Assembly (NCBI GenBank): GCA_035507915.1
Contig: DATJNS010000038.1
Coordinates: 11,482 to 75,481 of the forward strand
Source of the DNA: JACQAI01 sp035507915
GTDB lineage: Bacteria > Pseudomonadota > Alphaproteobacteria > Elsterales > Elsteraceae
DNA: 64,000 nucleotides
Direction of reading: 5' to 3'
In this document: positions 31,713-40,883 of the stretch, one piece after another
How the letters are laid out: the number at the start of each line of letters is the position of its first letter
Position numbering within the stretch: position 1 is the stretch's first letter
Translations under genes and position numbers: made by a program
Notes under the pieces: generated by a model
The model's input: only the letters and a program-made list of their open reading frames with translations
Told to the model about the DNA's origin: nothing
Databases searched by the model: none

Positions 31713-31747
31713 GACTGTCGACGGTTCTCGCCCGGTCTTAGATGGGA

Positions 31748-31764
31748 GGCGGGTCGCGCCCGCC
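31748..31764. promoter_or_regulatory. Stem-loop in the rpmH-rnpA spacer
   Basis: GGCGGG pairs with CCCGCC around TCGCG, 36 bases upstream of the rnpA start. It could attenuate or process the rpmH-rnpA transcript; this is inferred from folding and position alone. Confidence 0.35.
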
Positions 31765-31858
31765 AAGGTCTCGACCGCAAGCGCTCGGCCCACGGTCGCG
31801 GCCCAACCGTTTCGCCGGATCGGGGCCGAACCCCGAGCGTCCCGACGCGCGGCGCCGC

Positions 31859-31993
31859 TCAGGCGGACAGCCGCTTGCGACCCTTGGCGCGCCGCGCGCT
31901 CAGCACGTTGCGCCCGCCGACGGTCGCCATCCGCGCGCGGAAGCCGTGGCGCCGCTTGCGGATCAGCTTGCTCGGCTGGTAGGTGCGTTTCAC
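31859..31993 (-). CDS. rpmH: 50S ribosomal protein L34
   Basis: The 44-residue, very basic ribosomal protein begins [20 protein letters not shown] after a GTG start at 31993 and ends with KGRKRLSA. It is the first gene of rpmH-rnpA-yidD-yidC-engB-argB. GGAG lies about nine bases upstream of the GTG. A consensus-like promoter is 29 bases or more upstream. Confidence 0.97.
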   Translation of the reverse strand: MKRTYQPSKLIRKRRHGFRARMATVGGRNVLSARRAKGRKRLSA

Positions 31994-32021
31994 GGGACGT
32001 CTCCGATCAAAAGCGGCCCTC

Positions 32022-32050
32022 CCTATAGTGGTTGGGCAGGGCCGAGTCAA
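32022..32050 (-). promoter_or_regulatory. Sigma-70-like promoter of rpmH
   Basis: On the minus strand TTGACT (32050-32045) and TATAGG (32027-32022) are separated by exactly 17 bases. The likely start lies about 20 bases before the rpmH GTG. It is the best promoter match I see in the window and fits a highly expressed ribosomal operon. Confidence 0.75.
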
Positions 32051-32203
32051 CCGTCGGGCGGTCGCGCCGAGCGGCGATTTGCCTCGTAAAATCGCGCGCT
32101 TGCGCGCCTCGGACGGCTTCCTCGATAGTGTCCGCCGACCCCTCCCGGAACCCGCCCTTGGCCCTTCTCCCGCGCCTCCCGCAGCCATGACGGCCTGGCC
32201 GAC

Positions 32204-32947
32204 ATGACGGCCGCCCCCGATCCCGCCCCCGCGGCGGCGCCCCGGCGCTCGGTCCTGCGGCGGCTCGCGCCGCTGATCGGGCTCACCGCGATTCTGGTTC
32301 TGTTCTTCACGCTGCACCTCGACCGCTATGTCAGCTTCGCGGCGTTGCGCGACAACCGCGCCGCCGTGACGGGCTTCGTCGCCGATCACCGCGGGCTCGC
32401 CGCGCTGCTCTATGTCGCGGCCTACATCGTGGTCGTCGCGGCCTCGCTGCCGGGCGGCGCAATCCTCTCGGTGGCCGGCGGCTTCCTGTTCGGCACCGTG
32501 GTCGCCAGCGTCTGCGTGGTGGTGGGCGCGACCGCCGGCGCGACGCTTTTGTTCCTCGCCGCCCGGACCGCGATCGGCGACGGCCTCCGGCGCCGGCTGG
32601 GCGCGCGCGGCGAGCGGCTGGCCGCCGACCTGGCCGACAACGCGTTCAACTATCTCCTGGTGCTGCGGCTGGTGCCGCTGTTCCCGTTCTTCCTCGTCAA
32701 CCTGGTGCCGGCGTTCGCCGGCATCACGCTGCGCACCTACGTGGCCGCGACCTTCCTCGGCATCATCCCGGGAACCGTGGTGTTCGTCAGCGTCGGCGAC
32801 GGCCTGGGCGCGCTGCTCGAGCGCGGCGAGACGCCCGACCTGTCGATCATCTTCTCGCCCCGGATCCTCGGGCCGCTGGTCGGGCTTGCCGTGCTGGCGC
32901 TGATCCCGGTCGCCTATCGCCGCCTCAAGCCGCCGAGACGCGCGTGA
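32204..32947 (+). CDS. TVP38/TMEM64 family membrane protein
   Basis: The 247-residue protein has hydrophobic segments near residues 22-40, 60-85, 90-120, 160-185 and 215-235. The family core includes [18 protein letters not shown] and [18 protein letters not shown], which are the re-entrant/GxxxP-type motifs of the DedA/VTT superfamily. Such proteins are implicated in lipid scrambling or transport. The stop overlaps the GTG of the oxidoreductase by four bases, a pairing seen repeatedly in bacteria. Confidence 0.92.
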   Translation: MTAAPDPAPAAAPRRSVLRRLAPLIGLTAILVLFFTLHLDRYVSFAALRDNRAAVTGFVADHRGLAALLYVAAYIVVVAASLPGGAILSVAGGFLFGTVVASVCVVVGATAGATLLFLAARTAIGDGLRRRLGARGERLAADLADNAFNYLLVLRLVPLFPFFLVNLVPAFAGITLRTYVAATFLGIIPGTVVFVSVGDGLGALLERGETPDLSIIFSPRILGPLVGLAVLALIPVAYRRLKPPRRA

Positions 32948-34383
32948 GCCTGCTGACGCCCGACATCTGCGTGGTCGGCGGCGGCTCGGGCGGGCTGTCG
33001 GTCGCGGCGGGCGCGGCGCAGATGGGCGCCGACACCGTGCTGGTCGAGCGCGCCAAGATGGGCGGCGACTGCCTCAACTACGGCTGCGTGCCGTCGAAGT
33101 CGCTGCTCGCGGCCGCCAAGGCGGCGCACCACGTGCACGAGGCCGCGCGCTTCGGCATCGAGGCCGGGCCGCCGCGCGTCGACTACGCGGCCGTGCAGCG
33201 CCACGTGCGCGGCGTGATCGAGGCGATCGCACCGACCGACTCGGTCGAACGCTTCGAGGGGCTGGGCGTGCGCGTGATCCGCGACCAGGCGCGCTTCCGC
33301 AACGCGCGCGAGATCGAGGCGGGCGGCACGATCATCCGGGCGCGCCGCTTCGTGCTGGCGACCGGCTCGCATCCGGCGGTGCCGCCGATCCCCGGTCTCG
33401 CCGACGTGCCCTATCTCACCAACGAGTCGATCTTCGACCTCGCCGGCCTGCCGGAGCACCTGATCGTGCTGGGCGGCGGGCCGATCGGCGTCGAGATGGC
33501 GCAGGCGCATCGCCTGCTCGGCAGCCGCGTCTCGCTGGTCGAGGCCGTGAGCCTGCTCGGCAAGGACGATCCCGAGCTGGTCGACGTGGTGCGCCGCCGG
33601 CTCAAGGCCGACGGCATCGCGCTGCACGAGGCGACCAAGGCGACCGCGGTCGCGCGCGCGCCCGGCGACGCCATCGCGGTCGAGGCGGGCGACGGCACGA
33701 CCGCGACACGGCTGGTCGGCTCGCACCTGCTGGTCGCGACCGGGCGCGTGCCGACGATCGACGGGCTCGAGCTCGACAAGGCCGGCATCGCGCACACGCG
33801 CGCCGGCATCACGGTCGACGCACGGCTACGGACCACGAACCGCCGCGTGTTCGCGATCGGCGACGTCGCGGGCGCGCTGCAGTTCACCCACGTCGCCGGC
33901 TACCACGCGGGCGTCGTGATCCGCAACGCGCTGTTCCGCCAGCCGGCGCGCGCGAGCCACGCGACCATCCCGTGGGTGACCTACGGCGACCCAGAGCTCG
34001 CGCAGGTCGGCCTGACCGAGGCGCAGGCGCGCGCCGCCACCAACGACGAGCTCCGCATCCTGCGCTGGAGCCTGGCCGAGAACGATCGCGCGCGCGCCGA
34101 AGGCGGACCCGCCGGCGGCTTCGACGGCGCGCTCAAGGCCGTCGTGACCCGGCGCGGCCGGCTGCTCGGCTGCGGCATCGTGAGCCGCCAGGCCGGCGAG
34201 CTGATCCAGCCCTGGGTGCTCGCGATGTCGGCCGGGCTCGGCATCCGGGCGCTCGCCACCATGGTGGCGCCCTATCCGACCCTGGGCGAGATCTCGAAAC
34301 GCGCGGCCGGCAGCTTCTACGTGCCCACCCTGTTCTCGAAGCGGACGCGCCGGCTGGTGCGCCTGCTTCGGCTGTTCGGGTGA
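32944..34383 (+). CDS. Pyridine nucleotide-disulfide oxidoreductase, mercuric reductase/DLDH-like
   Basis: The 479-residue flavoprotein has the FAD motif [10 protein letters not shown] (about residue 10), the redox-active pair in [12 protein letters not shown] (C43 and C48), an NAD(P) motif [12 protein letters not shown] (about residue 178), the second FAD block FAIGDVAG, and a C-terminal dimerisation domain. The C-terminal block reads APYPTLGE where lipoamide dehydrogenases have HPT with a catalytic histidine; here tyrosine replaces it. There is no MerA-type heavy-metal domain or C-terminal vicinal cysteine pair. The substrate is therefore unlikely to be lipoamide or mercury. It is coupled to the TVP38 gene. 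Confidence 0.88.
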   Translation: MSLLTPDICVVGGGSGGLSVAAGAAQMGADTVLVERAKMGGDCLNYGCVPSKSLLAAAKAAHHVHEAARFGIEAGPPRVDYAAVQRHVRGVIEAIAPTDSVERFEGLGVRVIRDQARFRNAREIEAGGTIIRARRFVLATGSHPAVPPIPGLADVPYLTNESIFDLAGLPEHLIVLGGGPIGVEMAQAHRLLGSRVSLVEAVSLLGKDDPELVDVVRRRLKADGIALHEATKATAVARAPGDAIAVEAGDGTTATRLVGSHLLVATGRVPTIDGLELDKAGIAHTRAGITVDARLRTTNRRVFAIGDVAGALQFTHVAGYHAGVVIRNALFRQPARASHATIPWVTYGDPELAQVGLTEAQARAATNDELRILRWSLAENDRARAEGGPAGGFDGALKAVVTRRGRLLGCGIVSRQAGELIQPWVLAMSAGLGIRALATMVAPYPTLGEISKRAAGSFYVPTLFSKRTRRLVRLLRLFG

Positions 34384-34472
34384 GCGCGGTTCCGACGACG
34401 CGCTCTTGCGCGCGTGCGACGGGTCGGCTACGACGGACGGCACCCCGAGACTCACAATCGGCGGAGGATGAC

Positions 34473-34682
34473 GTGGGTGGCACCGGACGTTTCATACTGG
34501 GTGGCATCGTCGGCGTGCTCGGGCTGCTGGGCCTCGCCGGCGCCGCGGCTGCCGGCGACGGCTCGATGTACTACGCGGGGCTCGTCGTGTTCGTGGCCGC
34601 GATCATCTACGACGCCAATCTGATCAAGCGCGCCTGCGACGAGTACGAGCGCCATCACAGCCGCGGCGCGGCCTCGCACTAG
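34473..34682 (+). CDS. Small two-helix membrane protein
   Basis: The 69-residue protein has two hydrophobic segments (about residues 6-24 and 31-46), joined by a short loop DGSMYYAG, and a charged tail LIKRACDEYERHH. The start is GTG at 34473, supported by GGAGG five bases upstream. An overlapping frame from ATG 34468 is rejected because it lacks any protein-like pattern. I do not recognise the family. Confidence 0.65.
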   Translation: MGGTGRFILGGIVGVLGLLGLAGAAAAGDGSMYYAGLVVFVAAIIYDANLIKRACDEYERHHSRGAASH

Positions 34683-34719
34683 CGCCTGCCCTTCTGCGCC
34701 CAGCGATGGGGAGGGACTC

Positions 34720-34917
34720 ATGCCGGGCATTCGCGCCGCCACCGTCCTACCGGAAGTCGGCGGCATGGCCGCGATCCTGGCGACCGGCTGCACGCCGGCC
34801 TTCGCCCCCGGCACAACCCTGCATTGGCTCCGGCTCGGCAACTTCGTGCCCACCCCCGACGCGAGCGATCTCGCCGAGGCCACGCGCCGCAAGCTCGTGA
34901 CGGTCTGTTCGGCCTGA
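34720..34917 (+). CDS. Hypothetical 65-residue protein coupled to the D-glutamate cyclase-like gene
   Basis: The frame starts at ATG 34720 with GGGGAGGG about five bases upstream and stops in TGATG with the next gene's ATG. The product has no signal I recognise; its second half ([23 protein letters not shown]) looks like soluble protein. It could be a small partner, a leader peptide that couples translation, or the remnant of a longer gene. Confidence 0.45.
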   Translation: MPGIRAATVLPEVGGMAAILATGCTPAFAPGTTLHWLRLGNFVPTPDASDLAEATRRKLVTVCSA

Positions 34918-35732
34918 TGGACACGGCCCAGCCCACCGCGCCGCCGGACGCGATCCGCACCGACCCGCGCGCGCTCCGGCGCCTGATCCGCGCCGGCGGC
35001 TATGCCGGGCGCACCGGCGGGCTCGCGATGGGCTACGTGCAGGCCAATCTCTGCATCCTGCCGGCGGCCGACGCCGACGATTTCCTGCGCTACTGCCAAC
35101 GCAATCCCAAGCCGTGTCCGCTGCTCGCGGTCGGCGAGCCGGGCGATCCGCGCCTGCCGGCGCTGGGCGCGGATCTCGACGTACGCAGCGACGTGCCGAG
35201 CTACCGCGTGTGGCGCGACGGCGCGCTCGCCGACACGGTCGCCGATATCGGCGCGCTCTGGCGCGACGACCTCGTCGCGTTCGCGCTCGGCTGCTCGTAC
35301 TCGTTCGAGGAGGCGCTGCTCGAGGCCGGGCTGCCGCTGCGTCACGTCGAGCGCGGCATGGGGCCGGCGCGCTACACGAGCTCGATCCCGACCGTACCGG
35401 CGGGGCGTTTCGGCGGCGCCATGGTCGTGACCATGCGCTCGTTCCGGCCCGCCGACGCGATCCGCGCGATCCAGGTGACGTCGCGCTTCCCCGCGGTGCA
35501 CGGCGCGCCCGTGCATATCGGCCTGCCGCATCTGATCGGCATCGACGATCTCGCCCGGCAGTGCGAGAGCCCGTTCATCCCGGTGCCCGACGACGAGATC
35601 CCGCTGTTCTGGGCGTGCGGCGTGACGCCCCAGGTCGCGCTGCGCGCCGCCCGCCCGGCGCTGTGCATCACCCACACGCCGGCCCACATGCTGGTCACCG
35701 ACCTCAAGAACGCGAGCCTGGCGGCGTTCTGA
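34917..35732 (+). CDS. Putative hydro-lyase, D-glutamate cyclase-like (DUF1445/YcsI)
   Basis: The 271-residue protein matches the YcsI/DUF1445 family: [19 protein letters not shown] (about residues 40-58), [12 protein letters not shown] (about residue 67), and the central [13 protein letters not shown] block (about residue 120) with its cysteine. The C-terminal [15 protein letters not shown] is also typical. The mammalian homologue dehydrates D-glutamate to 5-oxo-D-proline, and bacterial members sit near 5-oxoproline or dicarboxylate genes. No such neighbours are seen here. The ATG overlaps the upstream small frame. Confidence 0.88.
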   Translation: MDTAQPTAPPDAIRTDPRALRRLIRAGGYAGRTGGLAMGYVQANLCILPAADADDFLRYCQRNPKPCPLLAVGEPGDPRLPALGADLDVRSDVPSYRVWRDGALADTVADIGALWRDDLVAFALGCSYSFEEALLEAGLPLRHVERGMGPARYTSSIPTVPAGRFGGAMVVTMRSFRPADAIRAIQVTSRFPAVHGAPVHIGLPHLIGIDDLARQCESPFIPVPDDEIPLFWACGVTPQVALRAARPALCITHTPAHMLVTDLKNASLAAF

Positions 35733-35746
35733 GCGCGGCGCGACGG

Positions 35747-37018
35747 CTAGGCGTGCGGCGCGGGCTGCAATTCGGACGTCGCCGACGGCGGCGCCAGGCC
35801 GGCCATGCGGCGCTGGAACATTGCGCCCAGCACGCCGACGACGCCGCGGCGGAACAGCAGCACGCAGGCGACGAAGATCGCCCCGGTGATGATCGTGACC
35901 CAGGCGCCGGCCTGCGCGAAGTAGTTCTCGATCGCCTGGTCGATCACCGCGCCGACGATCGGGCCGAACACGGTGCCGATGCCGCCGAGCAGGGTCATGA
36001 GGACGACCTCGCCCGACATCGTCCAATCGACATCGGTCAGGCTGGCGAGCTGGAACACGATCGTCTTGGTGCCGCCGGCGAGCCCGGCGAGCCCGGCCGA
36101 CAGCACGAACGCCACCAGCTTGTAGCGGTCGACGCTGTAGCCGAGCGAGATCGCGCGCGCCTCGTTCTCGCGGATCGCCTTCAGGACCTGGCCGAACGGC
36201 GAGTGGATGGTGCGATAGATCAGCGCGAAGCCGGCGAGGAAGATCGCGAACACGGTGTAGTAGATCGCCAGCGGCTGGTTCAGGTCGATGATGCCGAACA
36301 GCATGCCGCGCGGCACCGCCTGGATGCCGTCCTCGCCGCCGGTGAACTTGGCCTGCAGCGCGAAGAAGAACACCATCTGCGCCATCGCCAGGGTGATCAT
36401 CGCGAAATATATGCCCTGGCGCCGGATCGCGATGCCGCCGAACACCGCGCCCAGCAGCGTCGCGACGGCGGTCGCCGCGAGGATGGCGAGCTCGGGCGGC
36501 CAGCCCCAGACCTTGGCGACGTGACCGGCGATGTACCCCGCGCTGCCGAAATAGGCGGCATGGCCGAACGACAGCAGGCCGACGAAGCCGATCAGCAGGT
36601 TGAAGGCACACGCGAACAGCGCGAAGCACAGCACCTTCATGACGAACACGGGATAGACCCCGGCGTGCGGCACCAGGAGGCCGACCGTCAGCAGCACGCT
36701 GGTGCCGAACAGGCTGAGGTCGCTCGGCCTGAACTCGATGCGCCGTCCGATCGCACCGGACAACCCGTGGAACACCGCGGCGACGGCGCCGACGAGCAGC
36801 ACGGCGGCGACCACGAAGGCGATGCCCCAGAGCCACGGATCGAGGTCGACGCGCGCGCCGAACAGCGCATCGATGCCCGGACCGATGCCGACCGCCGCCA
36901 CGACGTCGCCGATCAGCCGGTAGAGGAAGCCCGACGCGTCGGGCAGCACGGCGATCACGCCGATCGTGAGCACGCCGATCACGAGGCCGGTGCCGCACCA
37001 GGCGAGGCAGCGATTCAT
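35747..37018 (-). CDS. livM: Branched-chain amino acid ABC importer permease LivM
   Basis: The 423-residue permease is longer than E. coli LivM because it has an extra N-terminal segment of about 110 residues with two hydrophobic stretches. The LivM core is clear: GLLSFGHAAYFGSAGY (about residue 165), IRRQGIYFAMITLAMAQ (about residue 215) and LSAGLAGLAGG (about residue 315), which includes the ATPase-contact region. It lies five bases after livH on the minus strand and converges on the D-glutamate cyclase-like gene, 14 bases away. Confidence 0.93.
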   Translation of the reverse strand: MNRCLAWCGTGLVIGVLTIGVIAVLPDASGFLYRLIGDVVAAVGIGPGIDALFGARVDLDPWLWGIAFVVAAVLLVGAVAAVFHGLSGAIGRRIEFRPSDLSLFGTSVLLTVGLLVPHAGVYPVFVMKVLCFALFACAFNLLIGFVGLLSFGHAAYFGSAGYIAGHVAKVWGWPPELAILAATAVATLLGAVFGGIAIRRQGIYFAMITLAMAQMVFFFALQAKFTGGEDGIQAVPRGMLFGIIDLNQPLAIYYTVFAIFLAGFALIYRTIHSPFGQVLKAIRENEARAISLGYSVDRYKLVAFVLSAGLAGLAGGTKTIVFQLASLTDVDWTMSGEVVLMTLLGGIGTVFGPIVGAVIDQAIENYFAQAGAWVTIITGAIFVACVLLFRRGVVGVLGAMFQRRMAGLAPPSATSELQPAPHA

Positions 37019-37022
37019 CGAG

Positions 37023-37910
37023 TCACGCCGCCTTGCCGAACAGGCCCGCGGGCCGGATGAGCAGCACGATCACCATGATGACGAAGATCACGGTGTTCGA
37101 CGCCTCGGGGTAGAACACCTTGCTCAGGCCCTCGATCACGCCCAGCCCCACGCCGGTCACGATCGAGCCGATGATCGAGCCCATGCCGCCGATCACCACC
37201 ACCGCGAAAACGATGATCATCAGGTTGGAGCCCATCAGCGCGCTGACCTGGTAGATCGGCGCGGCGAGCACGCCGGCGAAGGCCGCCAGTGCGGCGCCGA
37301 AGCCGTAGGTCAGCGTGATCATCCTGGGCACGTTGACGCCGAAGGCCTGGACCAGTGCCGGATTCTCGGTGCCGGCGCGCAGGTAGGCGCCGAGCCGCGT
37401 CTTGTCGATGATCAGCCACACCGCGATGCACACGGCGAGCGCGACGAACACGACCCAGCCGCGGTAGGTCGGCAGGAACATGAAGCCGAGGTTCTGCGCA
37501 CCGGTCAGCGCGTCGGGGATGCGATAGGGCTGGCCCGACACGCCGTAGGCCTGCCGGAACGCGCCCTCGATCAGCAGCGTCAGGCCGAACGTGAGCAGCA
37601 GGCCGTAGAGATGGTCGAGCTGGTAGACCCGGCGCAGGAACAGCCGCTCGAGCACGATGCCGAACGCACCGACCACGATCGGCGCGATCAGCAGCGCCCA
37701 CCAGTAGCCGATGCCGAGATACTCGAGCACCAGCCACGCGCAGAAAGCGCCCATCATGTACTGCGCGCCGTGCGCGAAGTTGATGACGTTGAGGATGCCG
37801 AAGATGACGGCCAACCCCAGGCTCAGGATGGCGTAGAAGGAGCCGTTGATCAGACCCAGCAGGATCTGTCCGAGCAGCACCGGCACCGGTACGCCGAGCA
37901 GCTCGGCCAT
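37023..37910 (-). CDS. livH: Branched-chain amino acid ABC importer permease LivH
   Basis: The 295-residue permease has eight hydrophobic stretches. The family blocks are LLGLINGSFYAILSLGLAVIFG at the N-terminus (about residue 16), NFAHGAQYMMGAF (about residue 44) and AALAAFAGVLAAP (about residue 208), the cytoplasmic coupling loop. It pairs with LivM in the membrane. It starts 30 bases after the livK stop. Confidence 0.94.
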   Translation of the reverse strand: MAELLGVPVPVLLGQILLGLINGSFYAILSLGLAVIFGILNVINFAHGAQYMMGAFCAWLVLEYLGIGYWWALLIAPIVVGAFGIVLERLFLRRVYQLDHLYGLLLTFGLTLLIEGAFRQAYGVSGQPYRIPDALTGAQNLGFMFLPTYRGWVVFVALAVCIAVWLIIDKTRLGAYLRAGTENPALVQAFGVNVPRMITLTYGFGAALAAFAGVLAAPIYQVSALMGSNLMIIVFAVVVIGGMGSIIGSIVTGVGLGVIEGLSKVFYPEASNTVIFVIMVIVLLIRPAGLFGKAA

Positions 37911-37940
37911 CAGCGGGCTCCCTCTCGCCGCGTCACGACC

Positions 37941-39164
37941 CTAGCTCTTCTTGACCAGCGGGCACTCGCTCTCACTGAGCGGCCGGAACGCCTCGTCGCC
38001 CGGGATGGTCTTGAGGACCTTGAAGTAGTCCCAGGGATATTTCGATTCCTCGGGCTTCTTCACCTCGACCAGATACATGTCGTGCGTCATGGTGCCGTCG
38101 ACACGGATCTTGCCGTTCTTGGCGAAGAAGTCGTTGACCGGCATCTCGCGCATCTTGGCCATCACCTTCTCGGGATCGTCGGTGCCGGCCGCGTCGACCG
38201 CCTTGAGGTAATGCATGGTCGCCGAGTAGTCGCCCGCCTGCGTCATCGTCGGCATGGCGTGCAGCTTCTCGTAGAAGCGCTTGCCGAAGGCCCGGGTCTC
38301 GTCGTTGAGGTCCCAATACCAGCCGGTGGTCAAGACGAGGCCCTGGGCGGTCGGCAGCCCGAGCGAGTGGATGTCGCTGTCGAAGATCAACAGGCCGGCG
38401 AGCTTCTGACCGCCCTTCGGGATGCCGAACTCGACCGCCTGCTTGATCGAGTTGATGGTGTCCTGCCCGGCGTTGGCGAAGCCGATCACCTTGGCTTTGG
38501 AGCCCTGGGCCTGCAGCAGGTACGACGAGAAGTCGGTCGTGCCGAGCGGATGCTTGACCGAGCCCAGCACCTTGCCGCCGGCGCGCTTGACGAAGTCCGT
38601 GGTGTCGCGCTCGAGCGCCAGCCCGAAGGCGTAGTCGACCGTGATGAAGAACCAGCTGTCGCCGCCGGTCGACACCATGGCGCCGCCGGTGCCCTTGGCC
38701 AATGCATAGGTGTCGTAGGCGTAGTGGATACCGGTCGGCGAGCACTGCTTGCCGGTCAGGTCGGACGCCGCGGCGGTCACCACGATGTCGATCTTGTTCT
38801 TCTCGCGCGCGACCTGCTGGACCGCGAGCGCGGTCGACGACGTCACGAGATCGGTGATCATGTCGACGTTGTCGACGTCGAACCACTGGCGCGCGATCGT
38901 CGAGGCGATGTCCGGCTTGTTCTGGTGGTCGGCGACCAGCACCTCGACCGGGATGCCCTTGACCTTGCCGCCGAAGTCGGCGACCGCCATCTTGACCGCC
39001 TCGACCGCGCCCTTGCCGGAGAGATCGGCGTAGACGCCCGCGAGGTCCGTCATCACGCCGATCTTCACGACGTTGTGGGAAAACTGCGCGTGGGCCGTCC
39101 CGGCGCCGAGCGCCAGCGCGGTCGCGGCGACGAACGTACCGACGGCATGCTTGATTCGCTTCAT
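37941..39164 (-). CDS. Branched-chain amino acid ABC importer periplasmic binding protein
   Basis: The 407-residue secreted protein has a signal peptide (cleavage after AHA at about residue 26) and a Peripla_BP_6 (LivK-like) fold. The first strand is VKIGVMTDLAGVYADLSGKG, and WFFITVDYAFG lies near residue 190. GGGAGGG is seven bases before the ATG. The ligand may be a branched-chain amino acid, amide or aromatic acid; this family is broad. Unusually for Liv loci it sits between the two ATPase genes and the two permease genes. Confidence 0.92.
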   Translation of the reverse strand: MKRIKHAVGTFVAATALALGAGTAHAQFSHNVVKIGVMTDLAGVYADLSGKGAVEAVKMAVADFGGKVKGIPVEVLVADHQNKPDIASTIARQWFDVDNVDMITDLVTSSTALAVQQVAREKNKIDIVVTAAASDLTGKQCSPTGIHYAYDTYALAKGTGGAMVSTGGDSWFFITVDYAFGLALERDTTDFVKRAGGKVLGSVKHPLGTTDFSSYLLQAQGSKAKVIGFANAGQDTINSIKQAVEFGIPKGGQKLAGLLIFDSDIHSLGLPTAQGLVLTTGWYWDLNDETRAFGKRFYEKLHAMPTMTQAGDYSATMHYLKAVDAAGTDDPEKVMAKMREMPVNDFFAKNGKIRVDGTMTHDMYLVEVKKPEESKYPWDYFKVLKTIPGDEAFRPLSESECPLVKKS

Positions 39165-39229
39165 GGATCCCTCCCCTGTTCCCTGAACTCGTGCTGACTG
39201 ACTCAAAAGTCCCTGCTTTGCGACGCGGC

Positions 39230-39962
<733 letters not shown>

Positions 39963-39976
<14 letters not shown>

Positions 39977-40730
39977 GACCGGTCCCCATGTAGGCGCTCA
40001 CGACCTGCGGATCGTTCGACACCTCGGCGTAGCTGCCCTCGGCGAGCACCTCGCCGCGCTGCAGCACGGTGATGGTGCTCGACAGGTCGGCGACCACCGA
40101 GAGGTTGTGCTCGACCATCAGCACGGTGCGGTTGGCCGCGGCGCTCCGGATCAGCGCGGCGATGCGCCCGATGTCCTCGCGGCCGAGCCCGGACATCGGC
40201 TCGTCGAGCAGCAGCATCTCGGGCTCGAGCGCGAGCGTCGTCGCGATCTCGAGGGCGCGCTTGCGCCCATACGGCAACTCGACCGCGGGAGTGTCGCGGA
40301 ACGCCGACAGGCCGACCGCGGCGATCAGCTCCTCGGCGCGCGAATTGAAGCTGATGAGCACCCTCTCGGAGCGCCAGAAGTCGAAGCTGCCGCCGCGCGT
40401 GCGCTGCAGCGCCAAGCGCACGTTCTCGAGCACGCTCAGATGCGGGAACACGGCCGAGATCTGGAACGAGCGCACCATGCCCTTGCGCGCGATCTGCGCC
40501 GCGGCGACTCCGGTGATGTCCTCGCCCTTGTAGAAGATCTGCCCGGCGGTCGGGCTGAGGAACTTGGTCAGCAGGTTGAACACCGTGGTCTTGCCGGCGC
40601 CGTTGGGCCCGATCAAGGCATGAATCGTCCCGCGCCTCACCGTCAACGAGACGTTGCGCACCGCGACGAAACCTTTGAATTCCTTGGTCAGCCCCCGCGT
40701 CTCGAGGATGATGTCCTCAGACACCCCCAT
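39963..40730 (-). CDS. livG: Branched-chain amino acid ABC importer ATPase LivG
   Basis: The 255-residue ATPase has Walker A GPNGAGKTT (about residue 42), the LivG-type altered signature LPYGRKRALEIATTLA (about residue 160), Walker B LLLDEPMSG and switch histidine in VEHNLSVV. It is the first gene of the minus-strand livG-livF-binding protein-livH-livM cluster. A loose TTGACG element lies upstream but no convincing -10 accompanies it. Confidence 0.95.
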
Positions 40731-40883
40731 GTGCCTCCCGGCCCTCCGATCCCTACGCGCAACACTCGGCGCGGTTGAGAGCCGCGACGTTTTTGCCGTC
40801 CGAGACGACCGGCCGCATGGTTGCAGCTTGGCCCGAGCGCGTCAATCGACCCGAGCCACGCGCGCACACCGTTCGATGCGCGG

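Noticed and set aside
31994..32203. Replication origin near rpmH
   Set aside because: rpmH is next to dnaA and oriC in some bacteria, but here the upstream gene is a TVP38 protein and I see no cluster of DnaA boxes or AT-rich unwinding region.
32944..34383. Mercuric reductase (merA)
   Set aside because: There is no heavy-metal-binding N-terminal domain, no C-terminal cysteine pair and no mer neighbours; only the general flavoprotein fold matches.
34414..34623. Alternative 69-codon frame starting near the small membrane protein
   Set aside because: It is Cys/Ser/Arg-rich and patternless. The frame from GTG 34473 has a better-placed ribosome site and two clear hydrophobic segments.
36966..39197. 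A 743-codon plus-strand frame opposite the liv genes
   Set aside because: It mirrors livH and the binding-protein gene, which both carry clear motifs and signal peptides. Its composition is that of an antisense shadow.
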